Positions 31,001-39,027 of a stretch of 64,000 nucleotides of DNA are shown here, one piece after another (position 1 is the first letter of the stretch; each line of letters opens with the position of its first letter). The stretch is from CAVQFB01 sp963711675. GTDB lineage: Bacteria; Acidobacteriota; Terriglobia; Terriglobales; Acidobacteriaceae. Both the position numbers and the translations under genes were made by a program. Under the pieces are notes generated by a model, which ran no database searches, was not told the DNA's origin, and saw nothing but the letters and a program-made list of their open reading frames with translations. The stretch is taken from assembly GCA_963711675.1 (NCBI GenBank), contig CAVQFB010000016.1, positions 124,001 through 188,000 on the forward strand, written 5' to 3'.

Positions 31001-31716
31001 CCATGGATACCGGCCGCATTGTCCGGCTGGAGCAGTTCCGCACGATCAATGTGCGAGCGTTTCCGGCCATCGGCGTCCTGAGTTCCGAGGTCTTGAAGGA
31101 GGCGATGCCACGGCTGCGCGAATTTGAAAAGTCGATGCCACCCGGTTATCGCTTGCAGATCGGCGGCGAATACGACAAGACTTCCCGCGGCTTCAAGAAT
31201 CTCGCCATGGTGATGGCAGTGTCTATTTTTGCGATTTTCCTGGCCCTCGTATTTCAGTTCAACAACGGAATAAAGCCTCTGTTGGTGCTGGCTGCGGCGC
31301 CGTATGGCATCGTGGGCGCGGTGGCCGCATTGTGGATCATGAAGGTGCCCTTCGGGTTCATGGCCTTTCTTGGGATCGCCAGCCTGGTGGGTGTGATCGT
31401 CAGCCATTCCATCGTCCTCTTTGACTTCATCGAAGAAAGACACGCCGTCGGAGACGACTTTGAAGACGCCGTGATCGATGCCGGTATTCTCCGTCTGCGG
31501 GCGGTGATGATCACCGTTTTCGCCACCGTGCTGGCGCTCTTCCCGCTGGCATTGCACGGCGGTCCCTTGTGGCAGCCACTTTGTTACGCGCAGATCGGAG
31601 GCCTGCTGGTGGCTACCCTGATCACCAAACTCCAGGTGCCGTGCATGTACGCGATCTTTATTCTGGATCTAAAGATTCTGAAGTGGGAGACGAAGGAAGA
31701 GAAGGCGGTTGCCTGA
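28060..31716 (+). CDS. RND-family efflux permease, long variant
   Basis: 1218 residues, longer than AcrB (about 1050). The extra length lies mainly in the first periplasmic part (about residues 200-320). Twelve membrane helices are expected. The proton-relay aspartates of TM4 are present in LLVDDPVVAGDS. In TM10 the place of AcrB K940 is taken by serine in IVSHSIVLFDF. No metal-specific motif was found, and the substrate is open. ATG 28060 was used because the TTG two codons earlier has no advantage. With the TolC and adaptor genes it forms a complete tripartite system. Confidence 0.9.
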   Translation: MAHKTDAELIAHTHNTARFFTEHRQVALILLLGTFVWGWYGYHHMPKRKDPSLPVRVAVASTQWPGATAQEVEQLVTRPIEQTVAQNAFLKPPIPSDFSIRSISFPGLSLVYVQLDDNLKDTRKQFSDMNLKLNALNGRLPQGAGPILFNSDFGDTSALMLTVASPRVGPVEVAIRAQSIRKAIEQVRASESKHAAQPRVSIVYCFPQSVSVDLVSDSFNYIAQLALQRKLLSDPHVLQGSGFVGLDVSSQLSDEDLRTWGDRLVQERLHRSEIHPDTWPAAFIRDPQDTEAKLAAVAGDKYSYRELDDFTDLIGRTLQGAPEVSKIERKGVLPEQVFLDYSQERLAEYGIKPSGLKDILGARNITQPGGTLEVGSKSVLINPSGKFKDIRSIGDVIIGTSSTAAHSPVYLRDLVDISRGYQSPPQYLNYLTWRDNAGKWNRSRAITIAVQMKDGEQIDQFGKSVDAKLADVKSYLPEDLVIARTSDQPLQVKENLDLFMDALYEAIALVVIVSLIGFWEWRSALLMAISIPITLAMTFGMMYILGIDLQQVSVATLIIALGLLVDDPVVAGDSIKRMLADGHPNIVAAWLGPTKLATAILYATVTNIVAYVPFLLVTGSTGEFLYSLPIVMTCSLVASRLASMTFIPFLGYYILRPDKGPEPTIEERRNGRFMRYYVIAARYSIEHRWKFFIGSLAFLLIGAVIFSQLKLAFFPEDVQYWSYVDVWLPNDVNLGTTNQTAQKVEQTIREEAEKYGRAHPDKDGKPAHILKYVTAFVGGGGPRFWFSASPQLQQLNYAQVITELTDKELTPVFVRQLQPVLTANVPGARLDVRQLLTNPIDYPIEIRISSAADVSAAQEPEDIRTLRRLAGQVEDILRSIPVADRVRNEWGEESAQIKLKIEPDRANLAGITNYDVATSSSAAISGTPVAALQEGQKQIAVVARLRMNERAQLSDLQNLYVYGSQADTKIPLVQVSEIETTMDTGRIVRLEQFRTINVRAFPAIGVLSSEVLKEAMPRLREFEKSMPPGYRLQIGGEYDKTSRGFKNLAMVMAVSIFAIFLALVFQFNNGIKPLLVLAAAPYGIVGAVAALWIMKVPFGFMAFLGIASLVGVIVSHSIVLFDFIEERHAVGDDFEDAVIDAGILRLRAVMITVFATVLALFPLALHGGPLWQPLCYAQIGGLLVATLITKLQVPCMYAIFILDLKILKWETKEEKAVA

Positions 31717-32047
31717 AGCAGATCGGTGAGAAAATTTCCCGGCTCTACAGCATCCCCCGAAACACAGGACGGCAAGGCGTCATGCAGTTCGTCGCCTTCG
31801 AAATGGAGTGATCGTCCGATGCAATCTGCTGGAGTCCGTTGCCGAAAACGTTCCGTTAGCTTTTCAACACCTGTCCCCGTGAACTGCGAGGAATGGGTTA
31901 GAATCAGGTATTCCCGGCTTGGCGGCGAGTTTCCTCTGCGGGCTCAGTACCCGGTCCTTCGGATCGCTCTAGCGGGAGACCGTTGTTGGTAGTGCCGCCC
32001 CAATCTATGTCGGCGGCGACCGTTCGAAGTACAAGGAGGCTGTGCTC
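31717..32047. other. intergenic region without recognised feature
   Basis: 331 nt between the pump gene and the bactofilin gene. No palindrome, T run or convincing open frame was found. The purine-rich AAGGAGG at about 32033-32039 is the ribosome site of the bactofilin gene. Confidence 0.4.
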
Positions 32048-32518
32048 ATGGAAACGCCCAAAAGCGGCGAATTCGCTCACATCGGGAAGTCGGTAGTCAT
32101 CAAGGGAGAACTCTCGGGCAGCGAAGATCTGTACATTGACGGTCGGGTATCGGGAACCATCGAACTCCGTGGGAACCGCCTCACCATAGGCCCGAACGGC
32201 CAGATCCAGGCCAATATCAACGCGAAAGGCGTTGTCGTCCAGGGAAAGCTGGAAGGGAGCATTCAGGCCAGCGATCGGGTGGAGTTGCGTGCCTCAGCGG
32301 TGATGGTAGGCGATGTTTCCACACAGCGCGTCGCGATTGAGGACGGCGCCTACATAAAGGGAAAAGTCGAAATCCAGAAGGAAGCCTCCAGAGCCGGCTC
32401 GAAGCCTGAGGCAAAGGTCGAGGCGACAAGCCCCGCTTCGCTGGCGGCAGCCGCGCCGGGCGGCACTTCTTCCGGTGGCGGCGGGTCTTCGCTAACCTCC
32501 CCGGAGCAGAAGAAGTAA
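32048..32518 (+). CDS. bactofilin family protein
   Basis: 156 residues. The central beta-helix (about 12-105) shows the bactofilin pattern: IGKSVVIKGELSGSEDLYIDGRVSGTI followed by rungs such as NRLTIGPNGQIQANI and AKGVVVQGKLEGSI. The C-terminal 45 residues are a flexible, Ala/Gly/Ser-rich tail. Bactofilins polymerise without nucleotide and act as membrane-bound scaffolds in cell shape and polarity. ATG 32048 is preferred to GTG 32042 because AGGAGG is better spaced from it. No M23 peptidase, a frequent partner, is next to it. Confidence 0.88.
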   Translation: METPKSGEFAHIGKSVVIKGELSGSEDLYIDGRVSGTIELRGNRLTIGPNGQIQANINAKGVVVQGKLEGSIQASDRVELRASAVMVGDVSTQRVAIEDGAYIKGKVEIQKEASRAGSKPEAKVEATSPASLAAAAPGGTSSGGGGSSLTSPEQKK

Positions 32519-32612
32519 CCGGTTCGATTCCACGACGCGCGATAAACTAGGCTGGCATCAGCGATAGGCGGGGGCCTGGAGTCATCTAGGGCATCCGTCG
32601 TCCAACGACGAA

Positions 32613-33314
32613 ATGAAAATTTTTCGTGGCGGTACATCGGCGGGACCCGAAACACCAGCGTCCTCCAAACCTGCGCAGCGGCTGACACGCAAGTCCAGCG
32701 GACTGGGCGAGCTTGCGCGGCAGTTGGCGTCGGAAGAAGTCCTGTGTGTCCTCGATTTGGGCGCCACTTCACCCGCCAATATTCGTTACCTGACGGAGCG
32801 CGGGCACAAGATCTACAGCGAAGACTTGCTGGTGGCTTCGACCGACCCTTCTCTCGCCACCAAAGACGAACAGGGCCATCCCACTCTCGACGCGAAGCGC
32901 TTTCTCGCAGATAACCTGGTTTATCCTAACGCGCACTTCGACATCGTTCTGTGCTGGAATCTCGCGGACTACCTGGACGAGAGTCTGGTCAAACCCGTCG
33001 TGGACAAGTTGTGGTCCATGCTGAAGCCGGGGGGCGTTCTCCTGGCTTTCTTTCACACGCGCGATGCCGGGCCCGACGCCCCCTGCTACCGCTATCATGT
33101 TGTAGGCAACGACCTGCTGGAGATGCAGCCCATCGTACCGCCGCGCGAAGTCAAGCATGGGCACACGGGAGCCGCACACTCCGCTGTCGGCGGCGGTTTC
33201 CGTCTGCAGCGTGTGTTTAACAATCGCCACATCGAGAACCTTTTCCGCGACTTCGCTTCTATCAAATTCTTCCTCGCCCGTGACAACGTCCGGGAAGTTC
33301 TCGTAGTTCGATAG
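32613..33314 (+). CDS. class I SAM-dependent methyltransferase-like protein
   Basis: 233 residues. A disordered N-terminus (about 1-30) precedes a Rossmann-like fold with VLDLGATSPANIRYL in place of the usual GxGxG loop, then the strand FDIVLCWNLADYLDE and the block LKPGGVLLAFFHTRD. The altered SAM loop leaves open whether it methylates. It lies 94 nt after the bactofilin gene in the same direction and converges with the FAD reductase gene. Confidence 0.7.
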   Translation: MKIFRGGTSAGPETPASSKPAQRLTRKSSGLGELARQLASEEVLCVLDLGATSPANIRYLTERGHKIYSEDLLVASTDPSLATKDEQGHPTLDAKRFLADNLVYPNAHFDIVLCWNLADYLDESLVKPVVDKLWSMLKPGGVLLAFFHTRDAGPDAPCYRYHVVGNDLLEMQPIVPPREVKHGHTGAAHSAVGGGFRLQRVFNNRHIENLFRDFASIKFFLARDNVREVLVVR

Positions 33315-33339
33315 TCAACCATTCTTAGTTGACGCGCTC

Positions 33340-34434
33340 TTACCGTGTGTGCCGGATGAAGTAGCGCGTCAATGCCGGGCTGTGTTTCAACGCTGTCAGA
33401 AGCACCAGACGCACCATTCGCGGCAGGAGAAAGATGTGCCGTATTTGCGAGGACGTTCGGAAAACGGGCAGGAAGTCGCTTTCATAAGAGCGGCGGTAAG
33501 ACTCGATGCTTGCGGTTAGAGAAGTCTTGCCCTGAAAAAACGGCGCCAACGATCGAGCGGCCAACACTCCGCCGCGCAGTGCCAGAGATATCCCGTCGCC
33601 CACGAAGGGATCGACAAATCCCGCGGCATCGCCCGCCCGCAGAATGCTCCCTTCCACAGGTTGCGGCTCGCGAAACAGCAGCGGGGAAGTGCTTACTGGA
33701 TCAGTCAGCGGCTGCCAGCTCCGGCTGCGCTCTCGCAGCGGAGTATTGCGCTCAAACACGTCAGCCAGAGTGCTGGCTACGTCCGCCCGTACCATGGCGC
33801 AAACGTTGACGCGATTTTGCCTTCGATTATCCTCGAGGGTGACGGGCTGAACGCCGCAGTACCCGCCCTCAAAAAAATACAGGTCCACCGATGGCGATGG
33901 CGCTTCCTCCGCAAAATGAGCTTTCACGCCCAGCCACTTCTGTCGCGGCTTGTAGCTCTCAGGCGGAGGGGTAGTCAGGTTCGACCATCGCCCGGTGGAA
34001 TTGATCACCGCACGACTCTCATACGAGTCGCTATTCGTGGAGACTGCGAAGGGGCCGTCTCCGCCAATGGTTTGAACAGTAATTTGATCGCGCGTCTCGA
34101 CACCATTTTTCTGCGCTGCTGTCCAGAGTGCCGCGTCCAGATCAAGCCGTGCGATGCTCGCGGCAGGAGGATCGACCACACTCGCCAGCATCAGTCCATC
34201 GACGAAAATACGAGTCTGGGCGATGCGGGGTGCCTGCTCGAGCAAGTTTCTTCCACTTGTGCCCAGCAGCGACGCAAGCAAGCTCAGCGACTCTGCAGAA
34301 ACAAATTCACCGCAAGCTTTGTTGCGCGGGAAACGCCCGCGCTCGAGCAGCAAGACACGTGCGCCTGCGCTAGCCGCCGTAATGGCCGCAGACGATCCAC
34401 CCGGACCTGCGCCGATCACGATCAGGTCATACAT
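33340..34434 (-). CDS. FAD-dependent oxidoreductase, geranylgeranyl reductase-like
   Basis: 364 residues from the ATG of MYDLIVIGAGPGGS. The dinucleotide motif GAGPGGSSAAI with a following acidic end LLLERG, and the second FAD motif GDAAGFVDPFVGDGISLAL, place it in the geranylgeranyl reductase / aromatic-ring hydroxylase group. Members reduce isoprenoid chains or oxidise aromatic or polyketide compounds. The longer frame upstream overlaps the methyltransferase gene and was discarded; with the chosen ATG the overlap is 8 nt. The tight pair with a methyltransferase suggests tailoring of one small lipid-like or quinone-like compound. Confidence 0.82.
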   Translation of the reverse strand: MYDLIVIGAGPGGSSAAITAASAGARVLLLERGRFPRNKACGEFVSAESLSLLASLLGTSGRNLLEQAPRIAQTRIFVDGLMLASVVDPPAASIARLDLDAALWTAAQKNGVETRDQITVQTIGGDGPFAVSTNSDSYESRAVINSTGRWSNLTTPPPESYKPRQKWLGVKAHFAEEAPSPSVDLYFFEGGYCGVQPVTLEDNRRQNRVNVCAMVRADVASTLADVFERNTPLRERSRSWQPLTDPVSTSPLLFREPQPVEGSILRAGDAAGFVDPFVGDGISLALRGGVLAARSLAPFFQGKTSLTASIESYRRSYESDFLPVFRTSSQIRHIFLLPRMVRLVLLTALKHSPALTRYFIRHTR

Positions 34435-35128
34435 TCGCAGGCTTCCTTCCGTTCGTGGGCGCTCCCGATTTCCAGACGACGACTCCCATTCGATAAAGGT
34501 AATGCCGCGTGATTTCCACTCTTGCAGCGCCTGCGTATCCCAGCATTTCGCGCATTTCAGCCGGAGTGTAGGCCTGACGGACAGAGGCGGGCGCGTCATT
34601 GCGTGTGATGCGGCTGCGGTAAATCGGGAGGCCCGCATAAACCAGCGCCAGATGCACCGGATTTCGCACCAGATCGTTGATCAATACGGCTACACGGGAG
34701 CAGCGGAGAGCCTCTTTAGCAAAAGCCGTTACCTGGTCAGGCGGCAGGTGATGAACGAACAGGCAGCAACTGATTAAGTCGAAACTGCCATTGTGAAAGG
34801 GAAGGGAAAGCGCGTCGCCGACAACCTTGGATTCTCCATTCGTCAGATGGCTGGAGCAGCGATCAAGCAGGGTCAGCTGCAAGTCAATTCCGCGACGCTG
34901 CAGTCGGGCGCGCACCGATTGCGGTAAATCTCCGGAGCCTGCCGCCACTTCCAGCACAGAGAACTTCGATTTTCCACTTACACGCGCCGCGTGCTCCACC
35001 ATGCGCGCGGTGGTGTTGACGCCGCCAAAACGATGGTTGAAGAAGCGAAGATCAGCCAGCGAGTCGGATACTTCAGCGGGTGAGCCGTTGTCATCATCTA
35101 GCAATTCGCGGCTGGGGATTCGCTTCAT
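34427..35128 (-). CDS. SAM-dependent methyltransferase, paired with the FAD reductase
   Basis: 233 residues from the second in-frame methionine (MKRIPSRELL); a start three codons earlier is possible. The SAM loop is VLEVAAGSGDLPQSV, followed by LTLLDRC and the FDLISCCLFVHHL strand of the UbiE/Methyltransf_11 families. Its stop lies 8 nt inside the FAD reductase gene. Pairs of this kind occur beside type III polyketide synthases in several bacteria, but no such synthase is in the window. The acceptor is unknown. Confidence 0.82.
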   Translation of the reverse strand: MKRIPSRELLDDDNGSPAEVSDSLADLRFFNHRFGGVNTTARMVEHAARVSGKSKFSVLEVAAGSGDLPQSVRARLQRRGIDLQLTLLDRCSSHLTNGESKVVGDALSLPFHNGSFDLISCCLFVHHLPPDQVTAFAKEALRCSRVAVLINDLVRNPVHLALVYAGLPIYRSRITRNDAPASVRQAYTPAEMREMLGYAGAARVEITRHYLYRMGVVVWKSGAPTNGRKPANV

Positions 35129-35175
35129 GTCGCACAAGTGCCGCAGAAGTGTAACACCCGGCCAGCGCTGGCCGC

Positions 35176-36927
35176 TTACACTTCCGCCAGCTCTTCCTCG
35201 AGTAACTGCTTGTTATAGAGGTCGGTGTAGTAACCGTTGCGGGCAATGAGTTCGTCGTGGGTGCCGATCTCGACGATCCGCCCTCCGTGCAGGACGGCGA
35301 TCCGGTCCGCGTTGCGAACCGTAGACACGCGGTGGGAGATGAAAATCGTGGTCCGATCCTGCATCACTTCGCGCAGATGATTGAGAATCTTGTCCTCAGT
35401 GTGCGTATCGACGCTCGACAATGCGTCATCCAGAATCAGAATTCGGGGATCGCGAAGAATTGCGCGGGCGATCGCGGTGCGCTGCTTCTGCCCTCCCGAC
35501 AACGTAATTCCGCGCTCACCGACCATCGTCTGGTACCGCTCCGGGAAGCCTTCAATATCGCGTGCGATGTTGGCTGCTTCGGCGGCCGCGTACACTTCCT
35601 CATCCGTCACATTCTCTTTGCCGAAGGCAATGTTCCCGCGAACGGTGTCGCTGAAGAGAAACGTTTCCTGGGGGACGAACCCGATACTTCCCCGCAGATC
35701 CTCCAGTCGGTAGTCGCGCACCGGACGGCCATCGATGAGCACAGAGCCGGGAGGGGCATCGTAAATACGCGGGATCAGGTTCACCAGGGTTGTCTTGCCC
35801 GAGCCGGTTGGACCGACGATCGCCAGGCTGCTGCCAGCTGGAATGCGAAGATTGATGTCACGTAAAACCGGTGTTCCGTTGTAGGCGAAATCGAGGTTGC
35901 GGAATTCAATCTCACCGCCTATGGCGGAAGGTGGATGCGGCGATTTCGCCGCCTCGCTATCGTCGATCTCAGCTTTTTCGATGAGAAGTTCGTTGATGCG
36001 ACCCATTGACGCCGTGCCGCGCTGGAAGATGTTAATGACCCAGCCCAAAGCGATGATGGGCCAGGTTAGCTGCACCATGTAGGTGTTGAATGCTACAAAT
36101 TTGCCGACGCTTATCTTGCCGAGCAAGACTTCGCGGCCCCCGAGCCACAACACCAGGACTACGGCGAAGCCCAGCATGGTTTCCAGCGTGGGCCACAGCA
36201 TGCCCATCAAGCGTACTAACTTCAGGCTCCGCGAGATGTACTCCTGATTTGCTCCCTCAAAGGCATTGATCTCTGCCTCCTCCTGCACGTAGGCGCGAAT
36301 CACTCGGGCGCCAGAGAAGTTTTCCTGCGCTCGGGCCGAAATGTCAGAGAACATGGCCTGGATCTTCTCAAACCGGTCATGAATGCGCCGGCCGAAGTAC
36401 TGCACGACGATGCTCACGATCGGCAGCGGCAGGAATGCATAGAGCGTCAGCCCGGGGCTGATCTTCAACATGAACACCAAGGCCGCGGCCGTGAATACGA
36501 TCGTATTCGCCGAATACATGATGGCCGGTCCCAGGAGCGCGCGCACCGCGTTGAGGTCATTTGTGGCTCGCGCCATGATGTCGCCGGTGCGGGTGCGCTG
36601 ATAGAACGAGTACGAAAGGCCTTCCAGATGCCGGAACAGATCGTTGCGAAGATCGAACTCGATCTCTCGTGAGATGCCGATGACAACCCAGCGCGTCAGG
36701 TACTGGAACACCCCCTTCGTGAGCGCTATCGCGATCAGCAGCAGAGAATAGATCAGCAGAGTTCGAGACGTGATGCCCTGCTTCAGAGCATCGACCGCGC
36801 GTTGTATGACCTGAGGGAACAAACTCCAAACGCCATTTGTCAGGAACACACACACTGTCCCCACCACGTAGCCGCGGCGATATTTCTTTAAATAGGGGAG
36901 CAGAGGGCGGAGACTTTTGGGTACCAT
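35176..36927 (-). CDS. ABC exporter, fused membrane and ATPase domains
   Basis: 583 residues of the MsbA/LmrA half-transporter type. Six membrane helices fill residues about 15-310 and the nucleotide-binding domain 340-575. Walker A GPTGSGKTTL, Q loop VPQETFLF, signature LSGGQKQR, Walker B ILILDDALSSVD and the switch histidine in ISHRVS are all intact. It should work as a homodimer or with a partner half-transporter elsewhere. It lies 47 nt upstream of the methyltransferase and FAD reductase genes and could export their product (inference). Confidence 0.92.
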   Translation of the reverse strand: MVPKSLRPLLPYLKKYRRGYVVGTVCVFLTNGVWSLFPQVIQRAVDALKQGITSRTLLIYSLLLIAIALTKGVFQYLTRWVVIGISREIEFDLRNDLFRHLEGLSYSFYQRTRTGDIMARATNDLNAVRALLGPAIMYSANTIVFTAAALVFMLKISPGLTLYAFLPLPIVSIVVQYFGRRIHDRFEKIQAMFSDISARAQENFSGARVIRAYVQEEAEINAFEGANQEYISRSLKLVRLMGMLWPTLETMLGFAVVLVLWLGGREVLLGKISVGKFVAFNTYMVQLTWPIIALGWVINIFQRGTASMGRINELLIEKAEIDDSEAAKSPHPPSAIGGEIEFRNLDFAYNGTPVLRDINLRIPAGSSLAIVGPTGSGKTTLVNLIPRIYDAPPGSVLIDGRPVRDYRLEDLRGSIGFVPQETFLFSDTVRGNIAFGKENVTDEEVYAAAEAANIARDIEGFPERYQTMVGERGITLSGGQKQRTAIARAILRDPRILILDDALSSVDTHTEDKILNHLREVMQDRTTIFISHRVSTVRNADRIAVLHGGRIVEIGTHDELIARNGYYTDLYNKQLLEEELAEV

Positions 36928-37065
36928 GTGCTTCTACTAGATGAGATTCTAGCCGTCGGCGCTTCAGATGTTCCGCGGTCCAAGGTTCGCGGAGGGAACT
37001 GGACAACGCAGCCCTGAGTGCCCGGGCAGGATATTGCGAAACTTGGGCGATGCCTCGGTTTGCTA

Positions 37066-37245
37066 TCAGGCGAGCCGTGAACCGGCCTTCTCGAATACTG
37101 CGGGATGGCGATAACGTTCCAGGCGATCCTCACTCGGGACCTCTCGGAAAACTACTGCGCAGGTGGCAACAAGCGCCAAGGCCCATCCTGCCAGGAAAAA
37201 CCAGCCCAAAAGCATCAAACAGAAATAGATTATGTCGCCATTCAT
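37066..37245 (-). CDS. small single-pass membrane protein
   Basis: 59 residues starting MNGDIIYF. One membrane helix (about residues 4-31, FCLMLLGWFFLAGWALALVA) is followed by a polar tail (REVPSEDRLERYRHP). A good ribosome site, GAAGGA, stands five bases before the ATG. No family was recognised. It lies upstream of the ABC exporter in the same direction, 138 nt away. Confidence 0.5.
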   Translation of the reverse strand: MNGDIIYFCLMLLGWFFLAGWALALVATCAVVFREVPSEDRLERYRHPAVFEKAGSRLA

Positions 37246-37327
37246 ACTTGTCCTTCGCACGCCCCGGAAGCTTCTGCTGTTTGCCAGTTCATCCGAATCG
37301 ATGCCCGAACCTTCTGTTTCACTATCT

Positions 37328-37537
37328 TTAGCAGGACAATTCAGCCTTGCCGTAAAGCCGCCGGTACTCGGCGAGGATGTCTTGAATCTTCTGCACTCTC
37401 CCCAACGTGGTCAAATGGCGATTGTTAAATACGGCCTCAACTTTAGACATCCAGCAGTCCACAGCGGTATGTATTCCTGACGCCATTTCGCTCGCTACTG
37501 CCTCTATGAAGTCTCGATCTAGTGCTGTCGCTGCCAC
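37328..37537 (-). CDS. hypothetical small soluble protein
   Basis: 69 residues from GTG 37537, chosen because AAGGTGG lies six bases before it; the frame is open further up, but those extra residues run into the terminator of the Spy-like gene. The chain is helical, with two likely helices (about 5-35 and 45-65: LGRVQKIQDILAEYRRLYG). No family recognised. Confidence 0.4.
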   Translation of the reverse strand: MAATALDRDFIEAVASEMASGIHTAVDCWMSKVEAVFNNRHLTTLGRVQKIQDILAEYRRLYGKAELSC

Positions 37538-37569
37538 GCGGGACCACCTTTCTTGCTTCGAACGGCTCG

Positions 37570-37615
37570 AAAAAATCAGGCGGGACGGGGGATGAGAGGA
37601 GAGTCGCCCCGCCTG
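37570..37615 (-). terminator. rho-independent terminator of the Spy-like gene
   Basis: Read on the minus strand, an 8-bp stem CAGGCGGG/CCCGCCTG encloses a 23-base loop and is followed by A and six T. It begins 18 nt after the stop codon of the Spy-like chaperone gene. Confidence 0.75.
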
Positions 37616-37632
37616 CAGCGCACACAAAAGCT

Positions 37633-38118
37633 TTATTCGGACGCCGTCCCTGGCTGCATGTGTTTCATCATCCGCTGCTCATGACGGCTCATGAACTTGT
37701 CCATCTTGGCTTTCTGATCGGGCGTGAGCACCTGGAACAGCTCGGAAGTGATGCGCGCCTTTTGTACCTCTGCTTCGATCATCGTCTGCGATTGCTGGGT
37801 CACCAGGGCGCGGGCCTTGGTTTCGTCGAAGCTGCCACTCTCCGCCATCTGCCTGAGCTGTTGATGGGTCTGCATGAGTTGTTGGGCCAGAGGCTGGATA
37901 TTAGGCCGCTCTTTCGCCAAAATATCCTTCACCTGCGCTTGCTGTGCGTCGGTTAGGTCAAGATAAGACGAAAAGAACCCGAGCATATGGCCGCCAAAGG
38001 GGAAGCCCATCCCGACCCGGGCTTGCGAAACCTTCTTGACGGTTTGGGAAACTCCGACCGCGGCCGCCAACATGATGACCAGCGCCGCCACAACCCACTT
38101 CACCCGATTCGATCTCAT
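37633..38118 (-). CDS. Spy/CpxP-type periplasmic chaperone (LTxxQ family)
   Basis: 161 residues from MRSNRVKW, with GGGAG about nine bases upstream. A signal peptide or anchor (about 8-28) is followed by an all-helical domain with two LTxxQ-like motifs: LTDAQQAQV near residue 57 and LTPDQKAKM near 137. In E. coli CpxP and Spy have this fold; CpxP restrains the CpxA kinase and Spy is an ATP-independent chaperone, both induced by CpxR. Here the gene diverges from a CpxR-like regulator with an exact CpxR box in between, so it is the likely target and perhaps feedback inhibitor. Confidence 0.85.
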   Translation of the reverse strand: MRSNRVKWVVAALVIMLAAAVGVSQTVKKVSQARVGMGFPFGGHMLGFFSSYLDLTDAQQAQVKDILAKERPNIQPLAQQLMQTHQQLRQMAESGSFDETKARALVTQQSQTMIEAEVQKARITSELFQVLTPDQKAKMDKFMSRHEQRMMKHMQPGTASE

Positions 38119-38223
38119 TTTTTCTGACTCCCGGCGCTGCCTTCTGCGAAGCGCCACCGCTTGCTATGTGCCTATGGAAACACCTTTTGCGGGGGTGTTG
38201 CGGTAAAGAGTCGGTCAACCGGA

Positions 38224-38238
38224 GTAAAGTTTTGTAAA
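38224..38238. promoter_or_regulatory. CpxR-type box GTAAA-N5-GTAAA
   Basis: GTAAAGTTTTGTAAA matches the enterobacterial CpxR consensus GTAAA-N5-GTAAA without mismatch. Single GTAAA motifs lie at 38202 and, inverted, at 38265. It sits in the divergent gap, 106 nt before the Spy-like gene start and 73 nt before the regulator start, and could serve both. Confidence 0.65.
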
Positions 38239-38254
38239 CTGTAGTGTCAACCTT

Positions 38255-38285
38255 TTGACAATTCTTTACGCCTTACCTCTATGCT
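38255..38285 (+). promoter_or_regulatory. sigma70-like promoter of the regulator operon
   Basis: TTGACA at 38255-38260 and TATGCT at 38280-38285, spaced by 19 nt, 26 nt before the response regulator ATG. The -35 is perfect and the spacing a little long, which is common in activated promoters. It lies just downstream of the CpxR-type box. Confidence 0.45.
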
Positions 38286-38310
38286 GCTGTTGTAAAAGAG
38301 AGTTGTAGGT

Positions 38311-39027
38311 ATGGATCGAATTCTGGTCATCGACGACGACACCGAGCTCTGCAGTTTAGTAGGCGAATACCTGGAGTCGGAGGGCTACGAAGCAGAAGCG
38401 GTGCACGACGGCGAGCGCGGACTCGAAAAGGCGCTGAGCGGCGAGCACGTGATGGTGGTGCTCGACGTGATGCTGCCCGGCATGAATGGCTTCGATGTTC
38501 TGCGCCGCATTCGCGATACTTCGCGCATTCCCGTATTGCTGCTCACCGCGCGTGGGCAGGATGTGGATCGCATCGTCGGCCTCGAGATCGGCGCCGATGA
38601 TTATCTTCCGAAGCCTTTCAATCCGCGTGAACTGGTAGCGCGAATCCGCGCAGTTTTGCGGCGTTCGAAGAATGGGGACAAGGGCGCAGGGCCACCCGAA
38701 ATTCTGCGAGTCGGTGACGTCGAACTCGATCCGGCAACGCGTACCGTGCGACAGGCCGGACAGGCGTTGGAACTGACGTCGGTTGAGTTCAATCTGCTGG
38801 AGGTGCTGTTGCGGGAAGCGGGTCGTGTAGTGACCCGCGAGCGCTTGGTGAACGCGGTCTTGAGCCGCAAGTTCTCGCCGTTCGATCGCAGCATAGACAT
38901 GCACGTGAGTAAGGTGCGCAAGAAACTCGGAGACTCAGAGGGCGGAGCAGAGCATATAAAGACCGTCCGCGGTGTCGGTTATATCTTCGCGCGGCCCCGC
39001 GAGGTTACACGGAGCGACGCTGGATGA
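38311..39027 (+). CDS. cpxR: CpxR-like response regulator (OmpR/PhoB class)
   Basis: 238 residues. Receiver domain: acidic pocket D8-D10, phospho-accepting D52 in VVLDVMLPG, T79 in LLLTARG and K101 in DDYLPKPFN. The winged-helix output domain covers about 140-232. The segment SPFDRSIDMHVSKVRKKL near the end is very close to that of E. coli CpxR (TPFDRAIDMHISNLRRKL), as is GQDVDRIVGLEIGADDYLPKPFN in the receiver. Its stop overlaps the kinase start by 4 nt. The divergent Spy-like gene and the GTAAA-N5-GTAAA box support orthologous function. The CpxR name is assigned from sequence and context. Confidence 0.88.
   Translation: MDRILVIDDDTELCSLVGEYLESEGYEAEAVHDGERGLEKALSGEHVMVVLDVMLPGMNGFDVLRRIRDTSRIPVLLLTARGQDVDRIVGLEIGADDYLPKPFNPRELVARIRAVLRRSKNGDKGAGPPEILRVGDVELDPATRTVRQAGQALELTSVEFNLLEVLLREAGRVVTRERLVNAVLSRKFSPFDRSIDMHVSKVRKKLGDSEGGAEHIKTVRGVGYIFARPREVTRSDAG

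Noticed and set aside
33314..33333. GTCAAC-N8-GTTGAC hairpin between two convergent genes as a terminator
   Set aside because: Six A/T-containing pairs with no T run and overlap with the stop codon; too weak to call.
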